Positions 1 to 11,735 of a DNA stretch of 64,000 bases are shown one piece after another. Every line of letters begins with the position of its first letter. Position 1 is the stretch's first letter. The translations under genes were made by a program, and so were the position numbers. Origin of the DNA: Trichobilharzia regenti (taxonomy: Eukaryota > Platyhelminthes > Trematoda > Strigeidida > Schistosomatidae); NCBI GenBank assembly GCA_944472135.2, contig OX235264.1, positions 85,818,319 through 85,882,318 on the forward strand. The letters run 5' to 3'. The notes under the pieces were generated by a model. It saw only the letters and a program-made list of their open reading frames with translations. It was not told the DNA's origin and did no database searches.

Positions 1-465
1 ATCGATTTCTAAGTGCGGCCTTGACAGGTCATATTCACCGCCGTAGATCTCAAGGAGAGATACAATGCCTTCAATGAGAATATGATGACTGGCAGTCTCC
101 GGTGGGAGATACTCAGATTCTTATCTGAAACAGGAGAATACACCACTTGTCATAGAACAATTACTCAACTGAGGCCTAAATGAAGTGTTCTTTGCCACAC
201 CACCTGTTTGCCTGTATATAATCATAATTATGTCTCTATGAGGTATGAAATTCAGTGATTCGGCCGGTCTTTTTATAGCAATGCGAATCTTGTCAGACTA
301 TTAGGGTGAATCTGACCTATGGAGGACTGATTAAATGTTTAGGTAACATCAATAAACTAAATAGCAGCAAGTAGATCTCAGGACAGGAAGTAATGCAATT
401 AAAGGAAGGTTCAGGCTCTCATTTTCAGATAAGTGAATAAACAGCCATATCTTTTACATAGGGAT
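1..465. other. No gene recognised
   Basis: AT-rich sequence left of the first RTE-type element. I see no convincing reading frame, tRNA or repeat match to the rest of the window. Confidence 0.5.
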
Positions 466-971
466 TAGTACGCTACAATTACTTAGTTACATAAAACTCT
501 CATTTCTATGGTGTTTTTCACCACGAAGTTCTGGAATTTATTGCGATCCGTTCACTTTCGAACACTAAACTTGTGGGTATAATCTTGTTGACTACTAATA
601 CCTATAACTAACTGCTGGACATTTTGTGACCTTTTAACACTAACTCATATCTGTAATTGTATATATTGTTGGATTTATATGTTCAAGTTGGCCCAAGTCA
701 GTGAGTCTATGGTGTTCGTATCATTTTAGTCAACTGTGCCTGCATGTTGTTGTATTGTATTGTTGTTGTCGCTTTTCCCCTTTTTACTGCGAATTATTTT
801 CCTTTTGCTGGTGTTGCTCTGATTGTTTTATTCCTTGTTTTCCGATTTTAAGGGGAGCAACCCACAAGTTCGCTTCTCTCTTAATTTTATCTTAATGTAA
901 CAGTTCCTTTCTCAGGCGTGAGGCTAGCAACCCCACCCAGTAAACAAAGTTGCTACAGAAACTTCAGTCCG

Positions 972-1740
972 ATGAATGTCTTTATACCAAAAGAAAAAAT
1001 CTGTGTGGGGACATGTAACTTCCGCACCATATACGAGATTGGCAAAGCCGCCCAGATCGCAAACGAAATGAAAAGATAAGGAATCCAAGTACTAGGAATA
1101 TGAGAAAGCAGATATAACGGTAATAGACGCACAAAATTTTCAAAGGGTGAGTCAGTGATCTACTCCGGTCACCCAGAAGATAACCACACGCACACCGAGG
1201 GCGTGGCTATCATGATGTCACCAACGCAACGAAGGCCCTGATGCAATGGGAAGCGATCTCGCTCAGGATAATGACCGCCAGATTCAACTCCAAGGGAAGG
1301 AAAGTGTCAGTTATACAATGCTATGCAACCACAAACAACGCGGACCTCGAAAAGAAAGAAGAATTCAACAGGCAACTACAGGCAACAATGGGCAACACTT
1401 CAGCTGGTTGCATCAAAATAATAATGGGAGGCATGAACGCCCAACTGGGACCAGACAACACAGGAAGGGAACTCCTCATGGGTAGAGAAGCTCTCGGAGA
1501 AATGAATGAAAATGGAGAGCTCTTCGCTGACTTCTGCGCCTTCAACGAACTAGTGATTGGTGGCAGCGTGTACAAACACAAAGATATCCACAAGGCAACA
1601 TGGGTGTCACCAGATGGGCAAACCAAAAACCAAACTGACTTCATCTCAATACTGCTCAAGGAAGTGGAGGCACAGCCTACTGGACACAAAAGTAAGAAGA
1701 GGAGCAGACGTTGGCTCAGACCACTATCTCGTACAACGGA
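972..1740 (+). pseudogene. RTE endonuclease domain, disrupted
   Basis: Apurinic-type endonuclease that would nick the target DNA in target-primed reverse transcription. The start ATG at 972 precedes PKEKICVGTCNFRT; the family's usual Trp in this first motif is Cys here. In-frame stops follow NEMKR and QVLGI. Later motifs (IIMGGMNAQLGPDNTGRE, then TDFISILL and SDHYLV) are in two different frames, so at least one frameshift lies near 1680-1700. It cannot make an intact enzyme. Confidence 0.75.
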
Positions 1741-2729
1741 CAATCCAAATCAAATTAAAAGCTTTCAGGGAATCAGGAGCTGCAGATAGACCACAAGCCA
1801 AGTTCAACACTCAAAAACTGAAGGAGCAAGATACAAAGGACATCTTCATTGCAAACATAAGAGAAAAAGCCGAGACACAAATCAGCACTAGTGAAGAGGT
1901 CGGCGTCCAAAAGCACTGGGATAACTTGAAAACGGCGTGCAGACGAAACTGCATGGAAGTTCTGTGCAAAAAGAAGAAACAGGATAAACACTGGCTTACT
2001 ACGGACACTTGGAGACTGATAGAAGAGAGAAGGATGGTGAAGCAAAAGATTATCCAGTGCACCGACGAGCAACAAAAACAGGAGTTGAATGCACGCTACA
2101 ATACGCAGAACAAAAGAGTGAAGAAGAGTGCCAGAGAAGACAAAAGAAAATATTATGAAACCATGGCAAACGAAGCAGAACAAGCTGCAGGCAAAGGAGA
2201 CCTCGCCACACTCTACCAAACAACTAGGCACCTATCGGGAAAACGTTCTATACAGATTAGGCCAGTAAAGGGTGACAATGGAAAGTCAATTACCAAAGAA
2301 GTGGAGCAAAGAAAACACCTGACTGAATGCTTCAAAAGACTTCTAACTCGACCACCACATACAACGCGCCCAACAATACCAACAACGGAAGAGGATCTAC
2401 CAGTGAAAATCGACCCCCCGACGAAATCAGAAGTTCTGAATGCAATCAAGATGCTAAGAGCTGGAAAAGCGTCAGGACCAGGTGGAATCTCAGCGGAAGC
2501 ATTTAAAATGGATCCAGAGACGAGAGCGGACTTGATGACGCCATTACTAGAGAAGGTGTGGAAAGAGGGCAAGGTAGCTGAGTATTGGAAGAAAGCATAC
2601 TTATTCAAAGTACCAAAGAAAGGAGACAAATCAATGCAAAAACTGGCGCGGAATTATGCTCCTGTCCATCCCAAGCAAAATACAAAACCGCATCATACTG
2701 GAGAGAATCAAACACGCCATCTTAGATGA
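1557..2729 (+). pseudogene. RTE reverse transcriptase N-terminal part
   Basis: A 390-codon frame carrying the basic linker between endonuclease and RT and the first RT blocks. Visible landmarks are GADVGSDHYLV near the start, the charged linker (ARYNTQNKRVKKSAREDKRK), PPTKSEVLNAIKMLRAGKAS and the block ending LFKVPKKGDKS. It loses frame after NYAPVHPK; the next RT block (EQPGFRRNK) is in another frame just before the LTR element at 2771. The catalytic blocks lie in the 3' half at 7895-9162. Confidence 0.75.
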
Positions 2730-2765
2730 AAAACTCCGACTGGAACAACCTGGATTCAGGAGAAA

Positions 2766-2770
2766 CAAGT
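2766..2770. repeat. Left target-site duplication (CAAGT) of BEL/Pao element
   Basis: CAAGT at 2766-2770 recurs at 7890-7894. Removing 2771-7894 restores RTE coding sense from GFRRNK into SCIDQIATLW, which confirms these five bases as the target duplication. Confidence 0.85.
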
Positions 2771-3129
2771 AGTCAGGCACGAATCATAAACCAATAATGC
2801 CCAGCTCTTGCTGCACTCGAGCTCACGCTGTTCCTTGAAGTTTCTCAGAAACGCTTAGTAATAACGGACGAAAAAACCAAAACACCAATTGGCGACTCGA
2901 GGATTCTTTATTGTAACACCAACATATAAACACTGTTTCAACTAAGGTCTGTAAACAAATATTACAATAATAAATCACAATACTACTTCTGATGGTATTG
3001 TCCTGACTTCTTTATGAACAGCGACCGATGAGACGATGACTGTCGTATTGATGCCTCCGCGAAAATTGGGGAAGTTGGTTTTGAGCAAACAACCATGAAT
3101 TCATCGTTCAATCTTCAACTCCATTGACA
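2771..3129 (-). repeat. 3' LTR of BEL/Pao element
   Basis: A 359-bp LTR in minus orientation, starting TGTCAATG at 3129 next to the purine run CCGGGGAG (complement of 3130-3137), a plausible polypurine tract. It has the same length as the LTR at 7531-7889. By eye the two differ at about ten sites, seven of them within the last 24 bp (2771-2794). Related solo copies are at about 60609-60967 and 62010-62379. Confidence 0.85.
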
Positions 3130-3245
3130 CTCCCCGGCAAAAAAGGGGTCCAACCCTTTTTTCCTTCACGACCAATGCACGTTGACTTGGATTTCATTGC
3201 GAGAACCTGGGTCACACGGACAGAGCTGAAATGGAAAACAAACAG

Positions 3246-3620
3246 AAAAGACGCATTTCAACACTCTTAGCAATCTAAAAACTATAAATAAACTAGCAGC
3301 ATGGATGCGTAAAGGCTTAGTACGGAACAAAGAGTATTAGTTTACCCTTAGATATAGGACGTGTCACTTTATCGTAACCTTCAAACGCTTGCTATATAAA
3401 CTGTTTTATTCCAATGACTACCCCTACCAGAAACCATTAATTACTTCTAAAACGCATCAGTCATTAGAACACTAAAACGCTCAGACTCATTAATACACAT
3501 TATGACACTAAATAAACTCTAAGACTTCGCATAAATAAAGTGAAAAGACAACTATAATTAAAAGTAATTTTTTACTTATATGTTATAAAATTGACATAAA
3601 CATTTACATATATACATTAA
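3246..3620 (+). mobile_element. CR1-like 3' end fragment inside the LTR element
   Basis: Closely matches the sequence directly after the RT frame of the CR1-like element at 55860-58250 (57853-58245), including the segment around AACTAGCAGCATGGATGC. It contains no RT codons, so it is a 3'-end-only insertion or capture. Confidence 0.7.
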
Positions 3621-4395
3621 CATACTTTCAATGTTCACATACTTTCTATTTTTGGCACCCTGCTACTCCTATTCATCTTCTGGTCGAGGTCGAACAACCC
3701 TGCATCTAAACTGAAATGAGGATTAATTCCAAACCATCTATATCATAACCACTCAAATTCCATGAACGATCCAATTCTACCATTTGAAGACGCTGGCAAA
3801 CATGCTGTAAATGAGTATTCATGATCTGAAATGAAGAAGCAACTGGTTTTCAACATTTTTCTGAACTTACGAATACAGTCCGCCATGCAGACACAAATGG
3901 AGCAAATGGAGAATTCTGGAATCGACCTCGGCACCATTTGATGCAGTAAAACAACCCAACATGACCTTATCTAGTTTTCGTATCCACGATCAAATTTCTT
4001 TCCTGTTATAAAACTACGATAAGACTACTGAAAAATGGAATAAATATATCACTGATCTCAACATAATACATCAATAATCTTTAAGCCAAGGGTGCTGTTC
4101 ACAACAAAGTTATATAGGAGAATTGACTTCAAGCTTTATTTTTCCCAGATACCTGTATTACATTCATGTGATGTCTGGGTTTTTTGCTAATGCGAAGACA
4201 ATATTTCTATATCTCTTTATGTGCTACACAAACAAACTTTATAGCAGACTGTTCTGACTGACTTTGATGTCAGAAAGAACAACCAAACTGTAAATCCATT
4301 ATACATCAAATTATGTGTAATTTATATAATAACTTATCCATGCCTGTACAATTGGTATGTTCCTGCATAAACAGGAAGAAATATATATATTACCA
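3597..4395. repeat. Dispersed ~800-bp repeat, copy 1
   Basis: Matches about 59575-60367 over its whole length by eye, with scattered substitutions. It ends in a motif beginning CATGCCTGTACAA and running into a short AT run, which resembles the ends at 9503, 52961, 55690 and 59500. No protein was recognised in it. Confidence 0.65.
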
Positions 4396-4970
4396 CAAGC
4401 ACACCCACAGCACAATCTCACACATCGCTGACGACCTGCGCCTCTAGATAAAGGCCTCCTCTTGACATCTTGCAACACAATCGCCACTTGCTAGAATGAC
4501 TCTTGCAGAACGCAACGTGACCATAGCATCAACTCATGATACTCTACGCACATCCTCTTATCTACTCATTACCAATTACCACTGAAATCGCTTATCACTC
4601 ATTCTGCCTCAGTTCTAGTAGCGGTGACGCATGCGAGCCTCAGTCGTTTACACTGTTTCTCCCCGGCGTGTCGGACCGCAGCTAACAATTATCTCCGTGT
4701 GCATTTCATTCTCAGCAATAGCCTAGCCTCCCCGGCGTATACGCCCCATCTGCTGTCCTTAACATCAATCTATTCATTCATGGATGTAGAAGAGTGGACA
4801 CAACTTCAGAAGTAATCACGATGAAAATTTTAACAAAATTACGCAACAACAACAAGATACGAAAACAACAAGTAAACACAATGAATCCAACAAACACCAA
4901 TTGATATGACACACCACACATATATACAAACAGTACACACAAACTCGCAGTTAATGTCTTGATGGAATTC
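4396..4970. other. Interior of the LTR element, no domain recognised
   Basis: Interior of the BEL/Pao element between the dispersed repeat and the tandem repeat. Short frames exist on both strands but show no family resemblance. Confidence 0.4.
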
Positions 4971-5420
4971 CTTTGAAGAATCGCAGGACTAACACCAGTA
5001 CGCCTACAACCCTTCTCACGTTGACGATTGTAAGTTGTGGAATGTCCGGACACAAACAAGATTATTCAACAATTACAATAATTATAACTCACACAACTAT
5101 TTAACACAAACATATGTACAATCAATACATCAAATGTTGTGGATTCAGGCTTGACAACCTACCCTTGAAGAACTGTAGGACTTACAGCAGTACGCCTACA
5201 TTCCTTCTCAGGTTGATGATCCAAGTGGAAGTCCTACGGACACAAACAGAATTACCAACAGCTGAATGACAGATGATATCAATTCAGTATATACAATATG
5301 AACATATGTACAAAATCACACACCAAGCACATTGGACTGCTCATTGATGTGCTACCCTTTGAAGAATTGTAGGACTTACAGCAGTACGCCTACAACCCTT
5401 CTCAGGTTGACGCTCTAGGT
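4971..5420. repeat. Degenerate tandem repeat, ~190-bp period
   Basis: Three units begin near 4971, 5163 and 5353 with TTTGAAGAAT-like sequence. Each continues to AGTACGCCTACA and CCTTCTCA-GTTGA, and the first two then run on to GGACACAAACA before the next unit. A fourth, diverged unit can be seen near 62650-62695 in the second BEL remnant, so the repeat belongs to the element. Confidence 0.7.
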
Positions 5421-7382
5421 TGGAAAATCGTTGCAGAGTTCATTTACTGACTTCCCTCCATCAGCTATATCCTCAAATCTGAACGGTAACACGCTCATGT
5501 CATTGTATCGTAGAATATAGATGACCAACAAACACACGACATATCTCATCAACCAAGTGTAAAAACAGAGTAATTTACACCAAAGATAATAGCATTCAAA
5601 TAGTAACTTGAAACTAGAAATGCCTCTATTCGTGCAAGTCAATTTAACAATTACTCTCTCGCTTACACTTGGCTTATCCGCACTAAACTGACCACTGATA
5701 TTCGTCCTTTCAAACGAACTGATACTAGCATAGTCATTGCACAAGATACTTGAGTTGATGGGCGTCTTTTTCATTGTGGATGACAGCACCAACGACGACT
5801 GATTGATATCAGTTGATGAAGTTAGCTGTGGATCAAAAGCCGTTCTTGTTCGGCTTTCAGAAATTTGTCTAACTGCAAGACTACCACCACTGCTGTCTTT
5901 AACTATCAGCTCTGGTTTAGCATTATCATCTGGTGATAGGTGGGCTACACGCTGATCAATTACACTGACGGTCTCACAAGTACGCATGCCTTCTGGAACT
6001 GCATCTGCATTCAATTCTACTTCACGTGATCGTCGTACAGAGCCTTTATTTAACTTAGCGGTAGTAGGCATTCCCCTCATTTCATCACGATCAGCCAAAG
6101 ACAAATCTGCACTATCATTATCATTATCACAAATATTCAATTTACCATCACCTATCTGGTCGACTTCATCATTTTCAAACTCTTTATTAATAGCAGTAGG
6201 TGATTTGGGTTCTTCCTCACACACCCCTAAAGATTTTATACCTTCACTCTGACTAGTAATACCTTGTAAACTTGTGGAGTCAGAACTGCACTCTGAAGCA
6301 ATAACTGTATGCTATGACACTCTATTCAACAATGGTTTACCAGTTGTAACTACAGACTTCTTCACCGCACCGTTATCGTCACACAATTCGGAGTCAGGCC
6401 TGGAGTTTACATTTAGCTTATCACTGAACTTGCTCACTGGTTCACAGTTCACTTCTGTATGCACTTCTTGCAAACGTGTAAAACACAACCGTGTTTGTCT
6501 TGCAGCTTGCAACTTATCTGTTGAGGATGTACTACGAAACCTGTAACACCCACTAGGTCTATATGCATTACTATACATCATGGAGCCTTCTCGATATCCA
6601 CCTCTCTGAGGCCTACTCGTCATCAATGATTGCATTTTGCTCTCAGACTGCTCTATTCTAGGGGTGAGATGTAATAGGCTGGCGAACTTGCTCATAGATT
6701 GATTCACGATATCTTTTACCAGTTTCAGGATATCATCAAACTTTGGCTCGATACCCTCATCCTCCATACGGGAGCTCATCTTCACCCACTTCCTTTGCAG
6801 TCGAGTAGGTAGGCGTCTCGCTATTACTTCTAGGATAAAACTCGTGTTGAGGTCACTCATGCGATTCATCGAAATCATTCCATTCTTGTAAATTAGCAAA
6901 TTATCTAAAAACTCAGTGAGTGCCTGGGAGTCATCCTGTAATTGACCACCATTACCCTTAACAGCCTCGAATAATTTCCCTGCAATCATCGAAGGTCTTC
7001 CAAACCTTTGACGTAATATGCTCATAGCCTCGTAGTAGCCCTCTTTTGGCTTCATAAACTTACAGCACTATATAGCTCTTGCAGCATCTCCAGTGCAATA
7101 CCTCATCAAATACATTAACTTCAATTCATCATTTAATAAAACACCACTCAACATGATCTCAAACTCCTTTACAAATTGTAAATAATCAGCCGGGTTTCCA
7201 TCGAAGCACCGTGGTTCTAATTTAGGGAGTTTGATGTTCCTATTATCCCTGAACGGCGAAACAGTAACATCAACCATGTCATGCTTAACATCAGACACAT
7301 CGTTACAATTAACAGACAAGTCACCATGACCTACTTTCCTGTTTGCATCCAAGACACTCTGTCCCTTCTTTGACCCAGGCAT
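5415..7382 (-). pseudogene. BEL/Pao gag-type frame with two internal TAG codons
   Basis: One reading frame of about 655 codons, starting MPGSKKGQ at 7382 and ending at a TAG at 5415-5417, interrupted by TAG at 7068-7070 and 6312-6314. The N-terminal third matches the BEL/Pao gag signature: LPKLEPRCFDGNPADYLQF, then GDAARAI-stop-CCKF, then ILRQRFGRPSMIAGKL. A Cys/Arg-rich patch (GCYRFRST, LCFTRL) may be a decayed zinc knuckle. The C-terminal third is polar and ends with a hydrophobic stretch (CLLVIYIL). The absence of frameshifts across nearly 2 kb suggests recent decay. All three stops are TAG. Confidence 0.75.
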
Positions 7383-7530
7383 TGTTGAACTTGACCCAAT
7401 TGCAAAAACGTTCCAGATATTGCTTGTTCAAAGAGGACTTGACCGGCACCAGGAAAGATGAACAGTGACTATCGAAAATCGTAACAACTGTCGAAAACCG
7501 TTTAAAAACTGACTTTGTATCGTCAGAAAC

Positions 7531-7889
7531 CGTCAGCCACGTCTCACAAACCGTTAATGCCCAGCTCTTGCTGCACTCGAGCTCACGCTGTTCCTTGAAG
7601 TTTCTCAGAAACGCTTAGTAATAACGGACGAAAAAACCAAAACACCAATTGGCGACTCGAGGATTCTTTATTGTAACACCAACATATAAACACTGTTTCA
7701 ACTAAGGTCTGTAAACAAATATTACAATAATAAATCACAATACTACTTCTGATGGTATTGTCCTGACTTCTTTTTGAACAGCGACCGATGAGACGATGAC
7801 TGTCGTATTGATGCCTCCGCGAAAATTGGGGAAGTTGGTTTTGAGCAAACAACCATGAATTCATCGTTCAATCTTCAGCTACATTGACA
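7531..7889 (-). repeat. 5' LTR of BEL/Pao element
   Basis: A 359-bp partner of 2771-3129, same orientation. After its lower end the element continues into gag, whose ATG lies 149 bp away. I could not assign a primer-binding site. Confidence 0.85.
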
Positions 7890-7894
7890 CAAGT
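7890..7894. repeat. Right target-site duplication (CAAGT) of BEL/Pao element
   Basis: Second copy of the five bases at 2766-2770, immediately after the LTR end ATTGACA. RTE coding sequence resumes directly beyond it. Confidence 0.85.
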
Positions 7895-9162
7895 CATGTA
7901 TTGATCAAATCGCCACACTATGGATCATCGTTGAACAAAGCTGAGAATGGCAGTCACCTTTCTATCTCGACTTCATAGACTTTGAAAAGGCCTTCGATAG
8001 CGCAGCGTCGTTGGAGAGCTCATTTGGCAACTACTTCGCTACTACGGGGTCCCATCTACAGTTATACATCACAACCAACAGTTATACGACAATGCTGCAT
8101 GCCAAGTAATCCACACAGGGAAGCTTACGAAAGTCTTCGAAGTGAGGATGGGAGTGGTGCAAAGCTATCTACTATCGCCAATAATCTTCCTGATTGCAGT
8201 AGATTGGATAATGCGACAGACAACGGCAATGAGGAAACAGGCATAAAATGGACTCACACAAAAAACTTGTAGGATATGGACTTCGCCGATGATGACAGAT
8301 GTCTGATTTGACACAAACTGGAAGATATTCAAATGAAAAGCAACAAGCTGGCACTAGAAGCATCAAAGATACGACTTCACTTCAGGTGAACATAGGTAAA
8401 ACAGAGGTGATGAAGATTCCTGGCCAACACCAACAGCAACAGCAAAATAACAGACAACAATCAACCAGCATAAATGGGAGGAACCTGAGAGAAACAACCT
8501 CCTTTACCTATCCACCTACCTAGGAAGCATCGTTTTTACTACAGGCGAACAGAACTGACGAGGATATCAAAGCGAGAATCGGAAAAGCAAGACAAGCTTT
8601 CATTACTCTCAAGTCTGTGTGCAGGTCAACAGCACTCAGAATTAAAAATAACATCCGGATTTTCAACTCCAATGGGAAGTCAGTCAGTGCTACTCACTAT
8701 ACGGATCAGAAACTTGGCCAGCGCGTCATAAAGAGCATATCAATCAAACTTCATACCTTCATTAACAGTTGTCTTCGCTCAACACCACTCAAGATCAGAT
8801 GACCAGCCAGAAAAGATCAGCAACAGGAGGGGATCTCTGGCAATGAGCGAACCAACCCAGCAGGAGCCGATTGTGAAACAAATAGGCAGGAAGAAATGGA
8901 GATAGATTGGCTGGCCATACGCTGAGGAAACCATCAAGTGACATCACTAGACAAGCCATTTCTCGAGTGGAACCTGAAAGGGAAGCGGCGAGTTGGTCCT
9001 CAGTGCTAGGGTGACTTGGAGGAGGTCATGTGAAGAGGAGATGAAAGCATGTGGGCAGACTTGGAGCGGGGTGAAAATGTTGGCAGAAAACCGAAGACAA
9101 TAGAGATGTGCAGCTGAAGCCCTATGTTCCTCTAGGAATTAAACTATATAATAATAATAATA
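7895..9162 (+). mobile_element. RTE-type retrotransposon, 3' half
   Basis: Continuation of the element at 466-2770. Visible RT blocks are DQIATLW right after the target duplication, FYLDFIDFEKAFDS at about 7965-8000 (catalytic block A), DFADD at about 8278 (catalytic block C), and the C-terminal thumb and tail region (IVKQIGRKKWRW near 8875). Frames are broken by many stops. It ends in a short (TAA) run, as RTE elements do. Without the nested LTR element the copy is about 3.6 kb. Confidence 0.8.
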
Positions 9163-9502
9163 GGAAGAAGAAAAGAAATTTAGGGAATAGCTCAGCTATT
9201 AAAACTGTATATTATTACACACAACAGTACAGCAGGATGTAATACTAAAATCCACTGTGACGGGGAGGAGGAACAAATTGATCTCGAAGGCTTTATTCAT
9301 CAAATTAACAGAAAATACATGGATTATATGTAATCCGCGCCTGCCACCGAAATCTGGCAAATTTTAACACCCCCTCATCGAGTAGGAATCTAAAGAGGAA
9401 GCCACCAGAAAACTTACGTTTTGAAGTTATATGGTTACGAACAATAATTTGCGTCTGAAACGCCATCCAAAAAAGTGCTGTTTTACAGAGTGGCTGATAA
9501 TA
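9163..9502. other. Short AT-rich spacer, no gene seen
   Basis: Lies between the RTE 3' tail and a dispersed repeat. The part near 9437-9490 faintly resembles 12905-12975 and other scattered repeat ends in the window. Confidence 0.4.
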
Positions 9503-10325
9503 ATAATAATAGTGTATACTCTCATATAAACATATAAATTTACATGAAAATGCATGCCATTTTTACAGGCACGATCAAGTATGATATAATATCAAATCGT
9601 AGATTGTCTACAAGTTAATAATGTTTCAACAGTTAAATATTTGATATATATATAAATACACATTGTCAGAACTAGGCTGTATAGTTATTGAATTGTACAA
9701 TTGTCCTCCAGGTTGAGCGGGAAATTGGACTTCGTTTCGTTTTCATCCCGTGGTTGTCGGCATACGATAACCAACCAAAATTGAGGTAAGTACAACGTTT
9801 ACAAGGGATTGGAAGCTGTTTTAGAAAAGTAAAAGTACTGAGGTGAATCATTAAATTGTAATGAAATAGGTAAGTGCAAGTATCATTAATAAATGCATTA
9901 ATAAAGAAAACTCCCTAGGCTGACAACGTTCATTTGCAATGTATAATGCTACACGTATATCTCGTACTATCATGATGTCCACTTTTGGTTTTAATACATT
10001 TATCCTCAGTTGTGCCAGTTGTTTTTGTTTTATACCTTTTGGTGCATTTAGTGCACAACCGTACCCTTCAGAGAGTAGGAATATAATAAGTCATAAAGAG
10101 CTGTAAAATGTTAGGTTTAATGGGATATAATGAGGATCAAGTAAAGACGTTATTGGAAAATGAATGAGATAAGACATTGTGAAGTGGTATTTAAAGATCC
10201 GACAATGGACAGCAAGTTAGTTTATAAGATGCCCCATAAATCTGTGCAGATCCCGCGTGGTCGCGTCGCAACAATAGGCTGAGCAAATGGTATATATTTA
10301 AAGGTAGAAGATCAGATATGCATAG
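9503..10325. repeat. Dispersed ~820-bp repeat, copy 1
   Basis: Matches 52961-53755 nearly base for base. It opens with a terminus-like block (ACATATAAATTTACATGA, then GCATGCC and ACAGGCAC around a short loop) and contains GTTGAGCGGGAAA and a CCGTGGTTGTCGGCATACG block. The opening block recurs inverted at about 55690-55780. No coding frame is visible. Its class is unknown. Confidence 0.7.
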
Positions 10326-10449
10326 TAATATCGAAATTCCCTGGCGAAAAGTGAAAACATAAACTTGTTGCTGGTGGCTAGTGATTTCCATCTCTATTAG
10401 ATACTTTCATTCTGGGTGAATAAAAATTACTCCAAATATCCAGTGATTC

Positions 10450-11430
10450 ACACCGTGTCATCCTTTCATTTCAGAAGTAGAAGTGGACCCACTGTTCCAT
10501 TTTCTTGATGTTCAGCGACGGAGAATGTATCTACTCATAGATGGAGCGCGTGGAGTGGACGGTGTATTTATTTTCAGAGATCTGTACATTTAAGCGGCAG
10601 GTTCACTAAAATATTCAAAGAGGAACTTATCAACGAGGAGCTCCACACTTATCGAAAGGTCTGGTTGGAAACCGGACACCCCATTTAATTCATAGACAAG
10701 AGCACATTTCTGAAGAAAGATGTCAAACAGACCCAAATATACTCCCGAAAGTATCTGTTGCTTAACTGCAAATGTTGAATTGAAACTGAGACAGAATTCC
10801 CCGAAACGTCTTTAAGACCACTTATATAGGCATAATACGCTGTCAAGTTATGAATAACGTTATTTAAGAGAAACTATTCTGTCAGCACGCGAAAAATTCA
10901 AGAACACATTAAACCCCATCATTATGCATGTATCAGTTCATCACTCCTGTGTAACTGAGCGAATGGGCTGCTACGTGCGTTTTCTTTTACAACTTACTGG
11001 AAAACTATCCAGACTGATTAGTAAAGGGAGAACGGAAGCGCACATAAATCCAATAAAAAATATCTTTTGTGATAAGAACATTTGACCAGGTTTGAGAGAT
11101 CCTATGAAGCTTAATAAGAGACTCTTAAGGAGGAGAATTAATGCTGACGTTTGAGCTGAGAACAAACGCAGGTTCTTGTCCTTCAACTCTAGTTGTTCAT
11201 GTTCTGCTTAGACCAAGTGAAAATAAAACACCAGACTGATCGTCCAAAATACAAGATATTTTAGGATCATAATGATTGTATGATGATAACTGCTTGGCTA
11301 GCGACGGATGGTCCACAAACCACCGAACGTAACAAAACAGCGAGCCGAATTTCATGAACGCTTGACAGCGGATTTTCATCTTAACCGTTCAAATTAAGTA
11401 GCAATGTATCATTGATATAAGGAAAAAATT
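10450..11430 (+). pseudogene. Decayed Penelope-like RT region (tentative)
   Basis: Broken + strand frames give FKEELINEELHTYRKVWLET followed by HPI-stop-FIDK, then FNSSCSCSA-stop-TK near 11180, in the order expected of the end of a PLE RT leading to its GIY-YIG endonuclease. Many stops and shifts are present. The assignment is from motif resemblance only and could be wrong. Confidence 0.35.
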
Positions 11431-11735
11431 AGGCATTGGGATAGGGCACAACTCCATCATGGTTAAAATTTTATTTTGATAAAATGACACTGTTACACAG
11501 TAGTATTTACTGATGACATCGAGCGCAAATTATTGCTCATAATTATAACAATGCACTCACACAACTTTCTCGCTTCATTTATATGCATGAGTAAAAAATG
11601 ATAAGATATCTGTATATAATCAATACATGATAGGGTATATTCGGAAATAGTGTTAGTGTTACCAGTCAAATACAATAAGATGGGAAATAAGATATTTTTA
11701 TGGTAAAATAATTAACTTGTTAGAATATGGACTGA
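11425..11735 (+). repeat. Left arm of imperfect inverted repeat
   Basis: Complementary, with indels, to 12725-13031. Shared blocks include AACTCCATNATGG, ATTTTATTTTGATAAAA, CACTGTTANACAGTA, TCATTTATATNCATGAGT and GATGGGAAATA. Confidence 0.65.

Larger units (their letters stand above)
466..2770 (+). mobile_element. RTE-type non-LTR retrotransposon, 5' half (interrupted)
   Basis: This is the 5' part of an RTE-type (SR2-like) retroelement. About 500 bases of 5' leader match the copy at 40419-41007, which fixes the 5' end near 466. A frame opens at 972 with the AP-endonuclease start (VGTCNFRTIYEIGK), is broken by stops and shifts, and continues as endonuclease sequence at 1241-1700 with GADVGSDHYLV near 1690. 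The long frame 1557-2729 carries the endonuclease-RT linker and the RT start (KSEVLNAIKMLRAGKASGPG). RT sequence then stops at a BEL/Pao insertion at 2771. It resumes after 7894. Stops and frameshifts make it dead. Assignment to the RTE clade is by motif; the family name is inference. Confidence 0.85.
2771..7889 (-). mobile_element. BEL/Pao-type LTR retrotransposon, pol-less, nested in RTE
   Basis: A 5119-bp element in minus orientation with two 359-bp LTRs and a CAAGT target duplication, inserted into an older RTE copy. The internal part keeps a gag-type frame (5415-7382) but no recognisable protease, RT, RNase H or integrase. In place of pol are a CR1-like 3' end (3246-3620), a dispersed unit (about 3597-4395) and a roughly 190-bp tandem repeat (4971-5420). 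Schistosome BEL elements of the Sinbad type are known; identity with Sinbad is my inference from the gag. It would depend on another copy for mobility. Confidence 0.85.

Noticed and set aside
701..895. 64-codon frame rich in Cys/Phe
   Set aside because: Lies in the untranslated leader of the RTE element and is not kept in the second leader copy at 40650-40860.
1773..2629. Long minus-strand frames (152 and 138 codons)
   Set aside because: Antisense shadows of the RTE endonuclease-RT linker and RT start.
5986..6546. Plus-strand frames of 88 and 90 codons
   Set aside because: Antisense to the BEL/Pao gag-type frame.
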